A DNA stretch of 28,073 bases from Megasphaera sp. UBA5897 (GTDB lineage: Bacteria > Bacillota > Negativicutes > Veillonellales > Megasphaeraceae): the NCBI GenBank assembly GCA_002431345.1, contig DJEN01000066.1:1-28073 (forward strand), read 5' to 3'. Each line of letters opens with the position of its first letter. The first letter of the stretch is position 1. The notes beneath the pieces are model-generated. The model saw nothing but the letters and a program-made list of their open reading frames with translations, was not told where the DNA came from and did not search any database. Made by a program: the position numbers and the translations under genes. Of the stretch, positions 6,049-13,558 are shown piece by piece.

Positions 6049-6810
6049 GTGAAAAAATTTTTAGAAGAAGCGGCTGTTGTAAGCAATGAAGCGATTATTC
6101 CAGAAGTCTGGAAAATGGTTTTTCATGCACCGCAGATTGCAGCAGAAGCAAAACCCGGTCAGTTTGTGAATGTACAGAAAGCAGCAGGAAAGACATTTCT
6201 GCGCCGCCCCTTTGGTATTGTCGATGCCGATACGACAAACGGTACGGTAACGATTATTTACCGGCTGGTCGGCAAGGGTACGCATGAAATGGCTGCTATG
6301 AAGATAGGCGAAACGATCAGCGTTGAAGGCCCCCTGGGGGAAGGCGTGTTTACAACAACTCCCGGCAAAGCACTGCTTGTCGGCGGCGGCGTAGGCTTGG
6401 CTCCCCTTATTTTTTTGGCGAAGACCTTGGATAAGCCTGTCGTACTGGTCGGCGGCAAGACGGCGTCTGAAACATTTTGGACGAAGTTTTTTGAGCCCTA
6501 TGCCGACAAGATTTATGTTACGACAGATGATGGTTCATTGGGCATGAAAGGATTTGCCGTGCAGGCACTGCCGACTATTTTTTCGGAAAATGCAATCGAC
6601 CGTGTATCTACGTGCGGTCCAACGGTCATGATGAAAACGATTGCCGAAGCGTCGGAAAAAGCAGGTATTGCCTGTGAAGTATCTATGGAAAAACGCATGG
6701 CCTGCGGTATCGGTGTTTGTCTGGGCTGTACGTTTGAAAGCAAAGTAAGCGGCAAGCGGTACAAAGTCTGCGCAGACGGCCCTGTATTTTCATCTAAGGA
6801 GGTCTTCTAA
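6049..6810 (+). CDS. pyrK: Dihydroorotate dehydrogenase B, electron transfer subunit
   Basis: Passes electrons from PyrD to NAD+ through FAD and a [2Fe-2S] cluster in the fourth step of pyrimidine synthesis. 253 aa from GTG 6049. The ferredoxin-reductase-like FAD domain has RRPFGIVD, the NAD domain has LLVGGGVGLAPLIFL. The C-terminus carries the cluster motif with Cys219, Cys224, Cys227 and Cys241 (C-x4-C-x2-C-x13-C), the exact PyrK pattern. The start is GTG, with GGAG 5 nt upstream; longer in-frame starts overlap the promoter -10. The stop overlaps the pyrD ATG in TAATG, so translation is coupled. Confidence 0.95.
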   Translation: MKKFLEEAAVVSNEAIIPEVWKMVFHAPQIAAEAKPGQFVNVQKAAGKTFLRRPFGIVDADTTNGTVTIIYRLVGKGTHEMAAMKIGETISVEGPLGEGVFTTTPGKALLVGGGVGLAPLIFLAKTLDKPVVLVGGKTASETFWTKFFEPYADKIYVTTDDGSLGMKGFAVQALPTIFSENAIDRVSTCGPTVMMKTIAEASEKAGIACEVSMEKRMACGIGVCLGCTFESKVSGKRYKVCADGPVFSSKEVF

Positions 6811-7724
6811 TGAATACCAATCGTATGGCTGTAAACTTTGCCGGTATTTCGATGAAAACACCAGTAATGGGGGCATCCGGCACCTTTGGCTTTGGCTTGG
6901 AATATGCTGACTTTTTGGATATAGACAACATCGGCGCCATTATTTCTAAGGGTATTACGCCTTTGCCGCGGGCAGGCAACCCCGGCGTGCGTGTGGCAGA
7001 AACGCCGTCCGGCATGCTCAACTGCATCGGGCTGGAAAATCCCGGCGTCGATGCGTTTAAAAAAGATATTCTGCCCAAAGTCAGCCAGCATCCAACGCCT
7101 CTTATCGTCAACATTTCTGCCGGCACAGCAGAAGAATACGGCGAATTGGCTGCTAAGCTGGATGTAGACGGCGTAGCTGCGTTGGAAGTCAATATTTCTT
7201 GTCCAAACGTCAAAGAAGGGGGCATTGTTTTTGGTACGAAGCCGGAAGCTGCCGCTGCTGTTACGCGCAGCGTCAAAGATCATACATCCAAACCGGTCAT
7301 TATGAAGCTGTCTCCGAATGTTACGGATATTACCGTCATGGCGAAAGCTGTTGAAGCAGCCGGAGCGGATGCCGTGTCATTAATCAACACGCTGACGGGC
7401 ATGGCTGTCGATATTTATACGCAAAAGCCGCTGTTGGGCAATATTACGGGAGGCTTGTCCGGCCCGGCAGTAAAGCCGGTTGCTTTGCGCATGGTTTGGC
7501 AGACGGCACAAGCTGTCCAAATTCCAGTGTTAGGTCTGGGCGGCATTGCTTCTTGGCAGGATGCGATTGAATTTATGCTGGCAGGTGCCAGTGCTGTAGC
7601 TGTCGGTGCCTATAACTTTGTTAACCCGCGTGCTGTGGAAGAAATTGCGGCCGGTATGGATCAATACTGCCAGAAGATGGGAATTTCTCATATTAGTGAT
7701 ATCGTTGGCAAGATTAACGATTGA
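6810..7724 (+). CDS. pyrD: Dihydroorotate dehydrogenase B, catalytic subunit
   Basis: FMN enzyme that oxidises dihydroorotate to orotate; class 1B, NAD-linked through PyrK. 304 aa, standard length. Visible: GASGTFGFGLEY at the N-terminus, SKGIT, the NCIGLENPG block and the catalytic-loop motif VNISCPN with Cys131 as the base (Cys is diagnostic of class 1; class 2 enzymes use Ser). KLSPNVTDI, the NTLTGMAVD stretch and phosphate-binding GLGGI...GASAVAVG complete the TIM barrel. AAGGAGG lies 7 nt before ATG and the gene overlaps pyrK by 1 nt. Its last codons carry the -35 of the purE promoter. Confidence 0.96.
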   Translation: MNTNRMAVNFAGISMKTPVMGASGTFGFGLEYADFLDIDNIGAIISKGITPLPRAGNPGVRVAETPSGMLNCIGLENPGVDAFKKDILPKVSQHPTPLIVNISAGTAEEYGELAAKLDVDGVAALEVNISCPNVKEGGIVFGTKPEAAAAVTRSVKDHTSKPVIMKLSPNVTDITVMAKAVEAAGADAVSLINTLTGMAVDIYTQKPLLGNITGGLSGPAVKPVALRMVWQTAQAVQIPVLGLGGIASWQDAIEFMLAGASAVAVGAYNFVNPRAVEEIAAGMDQYCQKMGISHISDIVGKIND

Positions 7725-7749
7725 CACGTATACGTGTTTTTGATAGAAT
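7721..7749 (+). promoter_or_regulatory. Strong promoter of the purine operon
   Basis: Consensus -35 TTGACA (7721-7726), exactly 17 bp, -10 TAGAAT (7744-7749). The -35 overlaps the pyrD stop codon. It is one of the best promoters in the window, with a palindrome in its spacer, which suggests repressible control. Confidence 0.75.
7724..7737 (+). promoter_or_regulatory. Palindromic candidate operator in the purE promoter
   Basis: ACACGTATACGTGT is a perfect 14-bp palindrome lying between -35 and -10, where a bound protein would block RNA polymerase. The 8-bp core CGTATACG recurs at 7783-7790. It does not look like the B. subtilis PurR box or the lactococcal PurBox. Confidence 0.5.
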
Positions 7750-7781
7750 TTACTTGTATTTAATATATGGACTGTATATGA

Positions 7782-7791
7782 CCGTATACGG
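7782..7791 (+). promoter_or_regulatory. Second copy of the CGTATACG palindrome in the purE leader
   Basis: CCGTATACGG, a perfect 10-bp palindrome sharing the CGTATACG core with the promoter site, 56 bp centre to centre and about 25-30 bp into the transcript. It may be a second operator. In RNA it would sit inside a hairpin closed by TATATG / CATATA (7775-7780, 7795-7800). Confidence 0.4.
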
Positions 7792-7834
7792 ATGCATATA
7801 TGAGTATAGTCTTACATCAATAAGGAGATGTACT

Positions 7835-7903
7835 ATGAACATTGCTTTATGGACTAGGAAAAAATGGTTTGTAAACTGCAGTGCAATCAGTGCGTCTAAA
7901 TGA
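7835..7903 (+). CDS. Possible 22-residue leader peptide upstream of purE
   Basis: ATG 7835 is preceded by AAGGAG with 7 nt spacing. The frame has 22 codons with two Trp codons close together (MNIALWTRKKWF...), then a Cys, and stops at TGA 7901-7903, 2 nt before the terminator stem. A ribosome at the stop codon would cover the 5' arm of that stem. This arrangement suits translation-coupled attenuation. It may also be a chance ORF: the ORF and the terminator are the only evidence. Confidence 0.35.
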   Translation: MNIALWTRKKWFVNCSAISASK

Positions 7904-7905
7904 AT

Positions 7906-7942
7906 AAACCCAAAGGTGAGGAATGTCTCGCTTTTGGGTTTT
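7906..7942 (+). terminator. Terminator / attenuator in the purE leader
   Basis: Fifteen-bp stem (7906-7920 with 7927-7941; outer part AAACCCAAA / TTTTGGGTTT) containing two G-U pairs, 6-nt loop, T run through 7942. It lies about 150 nt after the promoter and 24 nt before the purE start, so the operon can be read only if this hairpin is passed. Confidence 0.75.
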
Positions 7943-7966
7943 ACTTATTCTAAGGAGGGGTCTCTT

Positions 7967-8461
7967 TTGAAGGTCGGTTTGGTAATGGGGAGCGATTCAG
8001 ATTTTCCCGTCATGAAAAAAGCGTTGGATATTTTCAAAGAATTTGGTGTGGAATACGAAGTATTACTGGCATCAGCACACCGTACACCGACAGCTGTTCG
8101 AGAATTTGTTGCCGGCGCAGAAAGCCGCGGCATCAGCGTCATTATTGCCGGCGCCGGCATGGCAGCACATTTGCCGGGCGTCATTGCCAGCTACACGACG
8201 CTGCCGGTCATTGGTGTTCCTTTGGAAAGCGGCAGTCTGAAAGGCATGGATGCACTGCTGGCTATCGTACAGATGCCGTCTGGCATGCCTGTTGCGACCA
8301 TGGCAATCAACGGCTCTAAAAACGCAGCTTTACTGGCCATTCAGATTGGTGCCGTCAGCGACCCGGCCTTGGCCGCCAAGTACAAGAAATATCGTGAAGA
8401 CATGGCAGCTCAAGTTATGGAAAAGAACCGCAAGTTGCAGGAAACTGTACAAAACATGTAG
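7967..8461 (+). CDS. purE: 5-(carboxyamino)imidazole ribonucleotide mutase
   Basis: Converts N5-CAIR to CAIR in purine synthesis; class I PurE, octameric in the family. 164 aa. Motifs: GLVMGSDSDFPVM at the N-terminus (phosphate-binding Ser-Asp), ASAHRTP with His38, AGAGMAAHLPGVIAS and PVIGVPL. The start is TTG at 7967, 6 nt after AAGGAGGGG. Starting there gives the canonical MKVGLVMGSDSD; the longer frame would begin inside the terminator stem. No purK is next to it, so the N5-CAIR synthetase must be elsewhere. First gene of the purine operon. Confidence 0.95.
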   Translation: MKVGLVMGSDSDFPVMKKALDIFKEFGVEYEVLLASAHRTPTAVREFVAGAESRGISVIIAGAGMAAHLPGVIASYTTLPVIGVPLESGSLKGMDALLAIVQMPSGMPVATMAINGSKNAALLAIQIGAVSDPALAAKYKKYREDMAAQVMEKNRKLQETVQNM

Positions 8462-8496
8462 TGGCACGTATATTTTTCAATTTATAGGAGGTTTTC

Positions 8497-9927
8497 ATGT
8501 TTTACGATCCGATTTGGGATAAGCAGCATGAAGAATGCGGCGTATTAGGTATTTATGATAAGACGTTAGATATTCCCCGTTATATCTATTGGGGCCTTTT
8601 TGCATTGCAGCACCGCGGTCAGGAAAGCGGCGGTATCGCACTGACTGATGGCAGCGATATTCATACCTATCGGGGAATGGGACTGATCAGTACGGTCTTT
8701 GCAGACGGCGTACCGGAAGAAGAAGGCGGCCCCATCGGCATCGGCCATGTCCGGTATTCGACAACCGGGTCTAATAACCCCCGCAATATTCAGCCGTTGG
8801 CTGTATACACGCCGATGGGCCAGCTGGCTTTGGCACATAACGGCAATCTGACCAATACACGGATACTGCGTGAAGAATTGGACCGCGGCGGTGCAACGTT
8901 CCAAACGACGATGGACAGTGAAATTATTGTCAATTTAATCAGCCGCAGCCATAAAGACACGATGGAAGAACGGATTATGGAAAGCATGAACCGTATTAAA
9001 GGGGCGTACTCGCTGGTGCTGATGACCCGGGACAAATTATACGGCGTTCGTGACCCGTATGGATTCCGTCCTCTTTGCATAGGCCGCACGGAAAACGGCG
9101 GCTGGGTACTGGCTTCTGAAACCTGTGCACTCGATGCGATTGGCGCGACATTTGTCCGTGACGTTCTTCCCGGTGAATTTGTGGAAATCGGCGAAGGCGG
9201 CGTGAAATCGACGATATATGCCAAAGCGGACCGCAAACAAATCTGTTCCTTTGAATATATCTATTTTGCTCGTCCGGACAGTGTCATTGACGGTCAGGAC
9301 GTATACCAAGCCCGCTTGAATATGGGCCGGGAAATGTGGAACGAAACGCAGTATGATGCAGACCTCGTCATTTCTGTACCGGACAGCGGCAATACGGCAG
9401 CAATTGGCTACTCTCTTGCATCTGGCATTCCGTTTAAACACGGCCTCATCAAAAACCGCTATATGGGACGCACCTTTATTAAGCCAAACCAGAAACAGCG
9501 TGAATTAGCCGTGCGCATGAAGCTGAATGTTGTAAAATCGGTCGTTAAGGGCAAACGCATTGTCATGGTTGATGATTCTATCGTCCGCGGCACGACAAGC
9601 GGCATTATCTGTAAGCTGCTGCGGGAAGCCGGGGCAAAAGAAGTGTATATGTGCGTATCAGCACCGCCGATTATGTATCCTTGCTTCTACGGCATTGATA
9701 CGTCTGTCCGTAAAGAACTGATTGCTTCTACACTGAGTGTAGAGCAAATTCAAAAGTACATTGGTGTCGATAAGCTTCACTTCATTACCATAGACGGATT
9801 GAACCGTGCAGTTGAACATATTCCTAAAGAAGACATGTGTTTAGCATGCTTTAATAACGATTATCCTACCGATATTCCTAAGTCCAATGAAGAAGGAGAA
9901 AAATATGCTCTCGAACGAAACAAATAA
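8497..9927 (+). CDS. purF: Amidophosphoribosyltransferase (glutamine PRPP amidotransferase)
   Basis: Committed step: makes 5-phosphoribosylamine from PRPP and glutamine. 476 aa. A 13-residue propeptide precedes catalytic Cys14 (HEE-CGVLGIY), which becomes N-terminal after self-cleavage. The Ntn-hydrolase glutaminase half covers about 14-240. The phosphoribosyltransferase half has the PRPP loop VMVDDSIVRGTTS (356-368). Cys250, Cys396, Cys448 and Cys451 (CLAC) match the [4Fe-4S] ligands of the B. subtilis-type oxygen-sensitive enzyme. RBS AGGAGG. The end overlaps purM by 23 nt. Confidence 0.96.
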   Translation: MFYDPIWDKQHEECGVLGIYDKTLDIPRYIYWGLFALQHRGQESGGIALTDGSDIHTYRGMGLISTVFADGVPEEEGGPIGIGHVRYSTTGSNNPRNIQPLAVYTPMGQLALAHNGNLTNTRILREELDRGGATFQTTMDSEIIVNLISRSHKDTMEERIMESMNRIKGAYSLVLMTRDKLYGVRDPYGFRPLCIGRTENGGWVLASETCALDAIGATFVRDVLPGEFVEIGEGGVKSTIYAKADRKQICSFEYIYFARPDSVIDGQDVYQARLNMGREMWNETQYDADLVISVPDSGNTAAIGYSLASGIPFKHGLIKNRYMGRTFIKPNQKQRELAVRMKLNVVKSVVKGKRIVMVDDSIVRGTTSGIICKLLREAGAKEVYMCVSAPPIMYPCFYGIDTSVRKELIASTLSVEQIQKYIGVDKLHFITIDGLNRAVEHIPKEDMCLACFNNDYPTDIPKSNEEGEKYALERNK

Positions 9928-10972
9928 AGGATTAACATACGCCGATGCAGGTGTAGATATTGATGCAGGCAATAAAGCCGTAGAATTGATGAAAGATTCT
10001 GTCAAAGCCACATACCGTCCGGAAGTACTGGGCGATCTTGGCGGTTTTGGCGGTCTGTTTTCCTTAATGAACAGCAAGCTCAAAAAGCCGATTCTCGTCA
10101 GCGGTACTGACGGCGTAGGCACTAAGCTCCGTTTGGCTATCATGATGGGCAAACATGACACCGTTGGTCAGGACTGCGTTGCCATGTCTATCAATGACGT
10201 ACTTGTCCAAGGGGCAGAACCGCTCTTTTTCTTGGATTACATTGCTGTTGGCAAGTTAGATCCTGTACAGGTAGCCACTATTGTTAAAGGTGTTGCCAAT
10301 GCCTGCAAAGAATCAGGCTGTGCTCTTCTCGGCGGTGAAACAGCTGAAATGGCTGGATTCTATGCCAAAGACGATTATGACCTCGCTGGTTTTGGCGTAG
10401 GCATCGTCGATCGGGACCGCGTCATTACGGGTGAACACATCAAAGCCGGTGACGTGCTTATCGGTCTGCCTTCTACAGGCGTGCATTCCAATGGCTTTTC
10501 CTTGGTACGCAAAATCGTTTTGGAACGCCAGAAGATGAAACTTGACCAGTATGTTGATGAATTGGGCATGACAATCGGAGAATGCCTTTTGACACCGACA
10601 CGTTTGTATCCAAAACCATGCCTGCCGATTATTCAGAACTTTAATGTTAAAGGCATGGTCCATATTACAGGCGGCGGTTTTTATGAAAACATTCCCCGCG
10701 TGCTTCCAGCCGGCACAGGCGTGGAAATCGATGTAACGGCATGGCCGCAGCTTCCTATTTTCGGCCTGCTGCAAAAATGGGGCAATGTCGATAAAAAAGA
10801 AATGTACCGCACATTCAACATGGGAATCGGCATGATTATGATTGTTGATGCAAACGATGCCGATGCAGTTCTGCAGAATTTGGCTGACCGCAATGAAAAA
10901 GCCTATGTAATTGGCAAAGTTGTCAACTCGGATGTGCCTGTTACGCTGCAGGGGGGCGTTTTCAATGCCTAA
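9905..10972 (+). CDS. purM: Phosphoribosylformylglycinamidine cyclo-ligase (AIR synthetase)
   Basis: ATP-dependent closure of FGAM to AIR. 355 aa, normal length. Signature blocks: TYADAGVDIDAGNKAVE, the nucleotide-binding SGTDGVGTKLRLA, VLVQGAEPLFFLDY, LLGGETAEMAGFY, STGVHSNGFSL and HITGGGFYENIPR. AAGGAG ends 6 nt before ATG 9905, giving MLSNETNKGLTYADAG; an in-frame ATG at 9887 would contain that RBS. It overlaps the purF end by 23 nt and the purN start by 8 nt, so the genes are translationally coupled. Confidence 0.95.
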   Translation: MLSNETNKGLTYADAGVDIDAGNKAVELMKDSVKATYRPEVLGDLGGFGGLFSLMNSKLKKPILVSGTDGVGTKLRLAIMMGKHDTVGQDCVAMSINDVLVQGAEPLFFLDYIAVGKLDPVQVATIVKGVANACKESGCALLGGETAEMAGFYAKDDYDLAGFGVGIVDRDRVITGEHIKAGDVLIGLPSTGVHSNGFSLVRKIVLERQKMKLDQYVDELGMTIGECLLTPTRLYPKPCLPIIQNFNVKGMVHITGGGFYENIPRVLPAGTGVEIDVTAWPQLPIFGLLQKWGNVDKKEMYRTFNMGIGMIMIVDANDADAVLQNLADRNEKAYVIGKVVNSDVPVTLQGGVFNA

Positions 10973-11579
10973 AAAAAATATGGTTATCTTCGCTTCAGGC
11001 CGCGGCTCTAATGCCGTGGCGCTGCATGAAGCGGTAGAAGCAGGAATAATCCATGCACAAGTCAAAGCATTGGTTTGCGATATTCCGGGAGCACCTGTCA
11101 TGGACAGAGCCAAAGAATGGGGCGTACCGGTTATTTTGGCAGACCGCAAACAATTTGACTCTAAAGCAGCATTTGAAGCCTATATTCTCAAAGAAATCGC
11201 GCCGTACAAAGCAGACATTATCTGCCTGGCTGGCTTTATGCGTTTGCTGAGCGGTGATTTTATTTCACATTATGAACATAAAATCATCAATATCCATCCG
11301 GCGTTGCTGCCGTCTTTCCGCGGCTTGCATGCCCAGGGACAGGCGGTGGCAGCTGGTGTCAAAATCGCCGGCTGCACCGTGCATTTTGTCGTACCGGACA
11401 TGGATGCCGGCCCGATTATTCTGCAGTCTGCCGTACCTGTATTGGAAGATGATACAGAAGATACGCTGGCAGCTCGTATTCTGACCAAAGAACACCCGAC
11501 GTTTGTCAAGGCGGTTTCGTTGTTCTGTGATGATAAACTGACAATTGACGGCAATGTTGTCAAAGGTACGCAAGAGTAA
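10965..11579 (+). CDS. purN: Phosphoribosylglycinamide formyltransferase (GART)
   Basis: Transfers a formyl group from 10-formyl-THF to GAR. 204 aa. Visible: IFASGRGSNAVAL phosphate loop, LAGFMRLLSGDFI, the catalytic block INIHPALLPSFRGLHA with Asn109 and His111, and MDAGPII with Asp147, completing the Asn-His-Asp triad. The start ATG 10965 lies inside the last codons of purM (8-nt overlap), with a G-rich SD (GGGGGG) about 8 nt upstream. It is the folate-dependent enzyme, not formate-dependent PurT. Confidence 0.95.
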   Translation: MPKKNMVIFASGRGSNAVALHEAVEAGIIHAQVKALVCDIPGAPVMDRAKEWGVPVILADRKQFDSKAAFEAYILKEIAPYKADIICLAGFMRLLSGDFISHYEHKIINIHPALLPSFRGLHAQGQAVAAGVKIAGCTVHFVVPDMDAGPIILQSAVPVLEDDTEDTLAARILTKEHPTFVKAVSLFCDDKLTIDGNVVKGTQE

Positions 11580-11591
11580 GGAGGAATTGTC

Positions 11592-12191
11592 ATGAAAGTT
11601 AAACGCGCGTTGATTAGTGTATCCGATAAAACAGGTGTTGTGAAATTGGGGAAAGCCTTAGCCGATATGGGCATTGAAATTATTTCCACCGGCGGCACCA
11701 TGCGGACTCTGAAAGAAGCCGGTGTTCCCGTCATGGCTGTACAGGATGTTACGGGTTTTCCGGAGATGATGGATGGCCGCGTCAAAACACTGAATCCCAA
11801 AATTCACGGCGCTATCCTGGCTGTCCGTGATAATCCGGAACATGTCAAAGCTATGAAAGAACATGATATTACGCCGATTGATTTGGTCGTCGTCAACTTG
11901 TATCCGTTCCAGCAGACCATTGCCAAACCGGATGTCACGCTGGCTGAAGCTATCGAAAACATTGATATTGGCGGTCCCTGCATGGTTCGTGCCTCTGCCA
12001 AAAACAATAAATATGTCGCTATTGTCACCAATCCTGCCAAATACGATGAAATTATCTCTATTTTGCAGAAAGACGGCGAATTTACAGATCAGTATCGGTT
12101 GGAATTAGCTCAAGAAGCATTCCATCATACAGCTGTATATGATACGGCTATTGCTGCGTACTTGGCACAGCAGGTCAAGAAAGGGGAATAA
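11592..12191 (+). CDS. purH: IMP cyclohydrolase, stand-alone (PurH N-terminal domain only)
   Basis: Closes FAICAR to IMP, the last step of purine synthesis. 199 aa, one MGS-like/IMPCH domain; bifunctional PurH is about 510 aa with a C-terminal AICAR transformylase, wholly absent here. Residues matching the cyclohydrolase site of avian ATIC are kept: Lys65 (DGRVKTL), Tyr104 (NLYPF), Asp125 (NIDIGGP) and Lys137 (ASAKN), so it is probably active. Asn68 replaces the usual His in 'KTLHPKIHG'. It is not a truncation: it ends cleanly (QQVKKGE) and purD begins 5 nt later with no remnant. AICAR formylation must come from a separate protein, as in some anaerobes. RBS AAGGAGG. Confidence 0.92.
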   Translation: MKVKRALISVSDKTGVVKLGKALADMGIEIISTGGTMRTLKEAGVPVMAVQDVTGFPEMMDGRVKTLNPKIHGAILAVRDNPEHVKAMKEHDITPIDLVVVNLYPFQQTIAKPDVTLAEAIENIDIGGPCMVRASAKNNKYVAIVTNPAKYDEIISILQKDGEFTDQYRLELAQEAFHHTAVYDTAIAAYLAQQVKKGE

Positions 12192-12196
12192 GGGCA

Positions 12197-13474
12197 ATGA
12201 AAGTAGCAGTAATCGGAGGCGGCGGCCGTGAACATACGCTGGCTTGGAAACTTTCCCAAAGCTTGAATGTAGAAAAATTATATGCTATTCCCGGCAGTGC
12301 CGCTATGGCAGAAATCGCGACGTGTGTCAACATGCCTCTTTCTGATTTGGAAGGTATTGCCAACTACTGTGTGCAGGAAGGCATCGACATGATCGTCGTC
12401 GGTCCGGAAGTGCCGCTGACAGAAGGGCTGGCAGACATTTGCCAATCCAAAGGATTGGCTGTATTTGGACCGAATAAAGCAGCGGCACAAATGGAAGGTT
12501 CCAAAGTATTTGCCAAGAATCTCATGAAAAAATACCATGTACCGACGGCTGCCTATGCGTCATTTACAGATGGAGAAGCGGCTAAACAGTATATTCATGA
12601 ACAAGGCGCACCGATTGTCGTCAAGGCAGACGGTTTGGCAGCCGGCAAGGGCGTTGTCGTTGCCCAGACAGAAGAAGAAGCGATTGATGCCGTCAATGCC
12701 ATGATGGAAGATCATATCTTTGGTGCTTCCGGCGGCCGCATCGTTGTAGAAGAATGCATGGTAGGCGAAGAAGCCAGCTTGCTGACATTTGTAGACGGCA
12801 AGACAATTGTTCCGATGATTTCCGCACAGGACCATAAACGGATTTTTGATAATGATGAAGGTCCGAATACAGGCGGCATGGGCGCATATGCCCCGGCTCC
12901 GGTCATGACGCCGGCATTGATCAAAGAAGTAGAAGACACGATTCTGCGTCCGACGATTGAAGGGCTGCGCCAAGAAGGCATTACCTACCAAGGATGCTTG
13001 TATGCCGGCTTGATGATTACTGCCAAAGGCCCGAAAGTCGTAGAATTCAACTGCCGCTTTGGCGATCCTGAAACACAGGCTGTCCTGCCGCTGCTGGACA
13101 GTGATTTGGCAGAAATTATGTATGCCTGCACGCAGGGCAACCTCCGTCCGGATATGGTACAGTGGAAACAGGCTTCGGCTTGCTGCGTCATCATGGCATC
13201 TGCCGGGTATCCGGCATCATCCCATAAAGGTGATGTCATCGAAGGATTGGATGCATTGGATCAAGACGCCATGGTTTTCCATTCCGGCACAGCCAAGAAA
13301 GACGGCAGCTATGTCACGAACGGCGGCCGTGTTCTCGGCGTAACGGCTGTAGCACCGACGCTGCAGGAAGCCATCAGCAAAGCCTATAAAAATGTGCATG
13401 CCATTCATTTTGACGGGCAGCAGGTTCGCAGTGATATTGGTGCTAAAGGTCTGAAACATTTACAACATATATAG
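12197..13474 (+). CDS. purD: Phosphoribosylamine-glycine ligase (GAR synthetase)
   Basis: ATP-grasp ligase joining glycine to phosphoribosylamine, the product of PurF. 425 aa, full length. Motifs: N-terminal VIGGGGREHTLAWKL, VVGPEVPLTEGLAD, FGPNKAAAQMEGSK, ATP-grasp VKADGLAAGKGVVVA, DHKRIFDNDEGPNTGGMGAYAP and the metal-binding EFNCRFGDPETQ. AAGGGG overlaps the purH stop; the ATG is 5 nt downstream. Last gene of the operon, followed by a strong terminator. Confidence 0.96.
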   Translation: MKVAVIGGGGREHTLAWKLSQSLNVEKLYAIPGSAAMAEIATCVNMPLSDLEGIANYCVQEGIDMIVVGPEVPLTEGLADICQSKGLAVFGPNKAAAQMEGSKVFAKNLMKKYHVPTAAYASFTDGEAAKQYIHEQGAPIVVKADGLAAGKGVVVAQTEEEAIDAVNAMMEDHIFGASGGRIVVEECMVGEEASLLTFVDGKTIVPMISAQDHKRIFDNDEGPNTGGMGAYAPAPVMTPALIKEVEDTILRPTIEGLRQEGITYQGCLYAGLMITAKGPKVVEFNCRFGDPETQAVLPLLDSDLAEIMYACTQGNLRPDMVQWKQASACCVIMASAGYPASSHKGDVIEGLDALDQDAMVFHSGTAKKDGSYVTNGGRVLGVTAVAPTLQEAISKAYKNVHAIHFDGQQVRSDIGAKGLKHLQHI

Positions 13475-13499
13475 TAAGCTAGCATGATAAAAATACGAT

Positions 13500-13542
13500 A
13501 AGGCAGTAGTTCATCCGACAAGAGGACTGCTGCTTTATTTTT
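13500..13542 (+). terminator. Terminator of the purine operon
   Basis: Thirteen-bp stem with three G-U pairs (13500-13512 with 13524-13536; arms begin AAGGCAGTAGT and end CTGCTGCTTT), 11-nt loop, then ATTTTT. The fumC start is only 16 nt further, so fumC either relies on readthrough or has a promoter in the 13475-13499 stretch (a TGATAAAAAT at 13485-13494 is a weak candidate). Confidence 0.8.
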
Positions 13543-13558
13543 AATCGAGGAGAAGAAA

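Noticed and set aside
7756..7966. Purine riboswitch, ZTP (pfl) motif or T-box in the purE leader
   Set aside because: None of the conserved core sequences of these elements could be found in this stretch.
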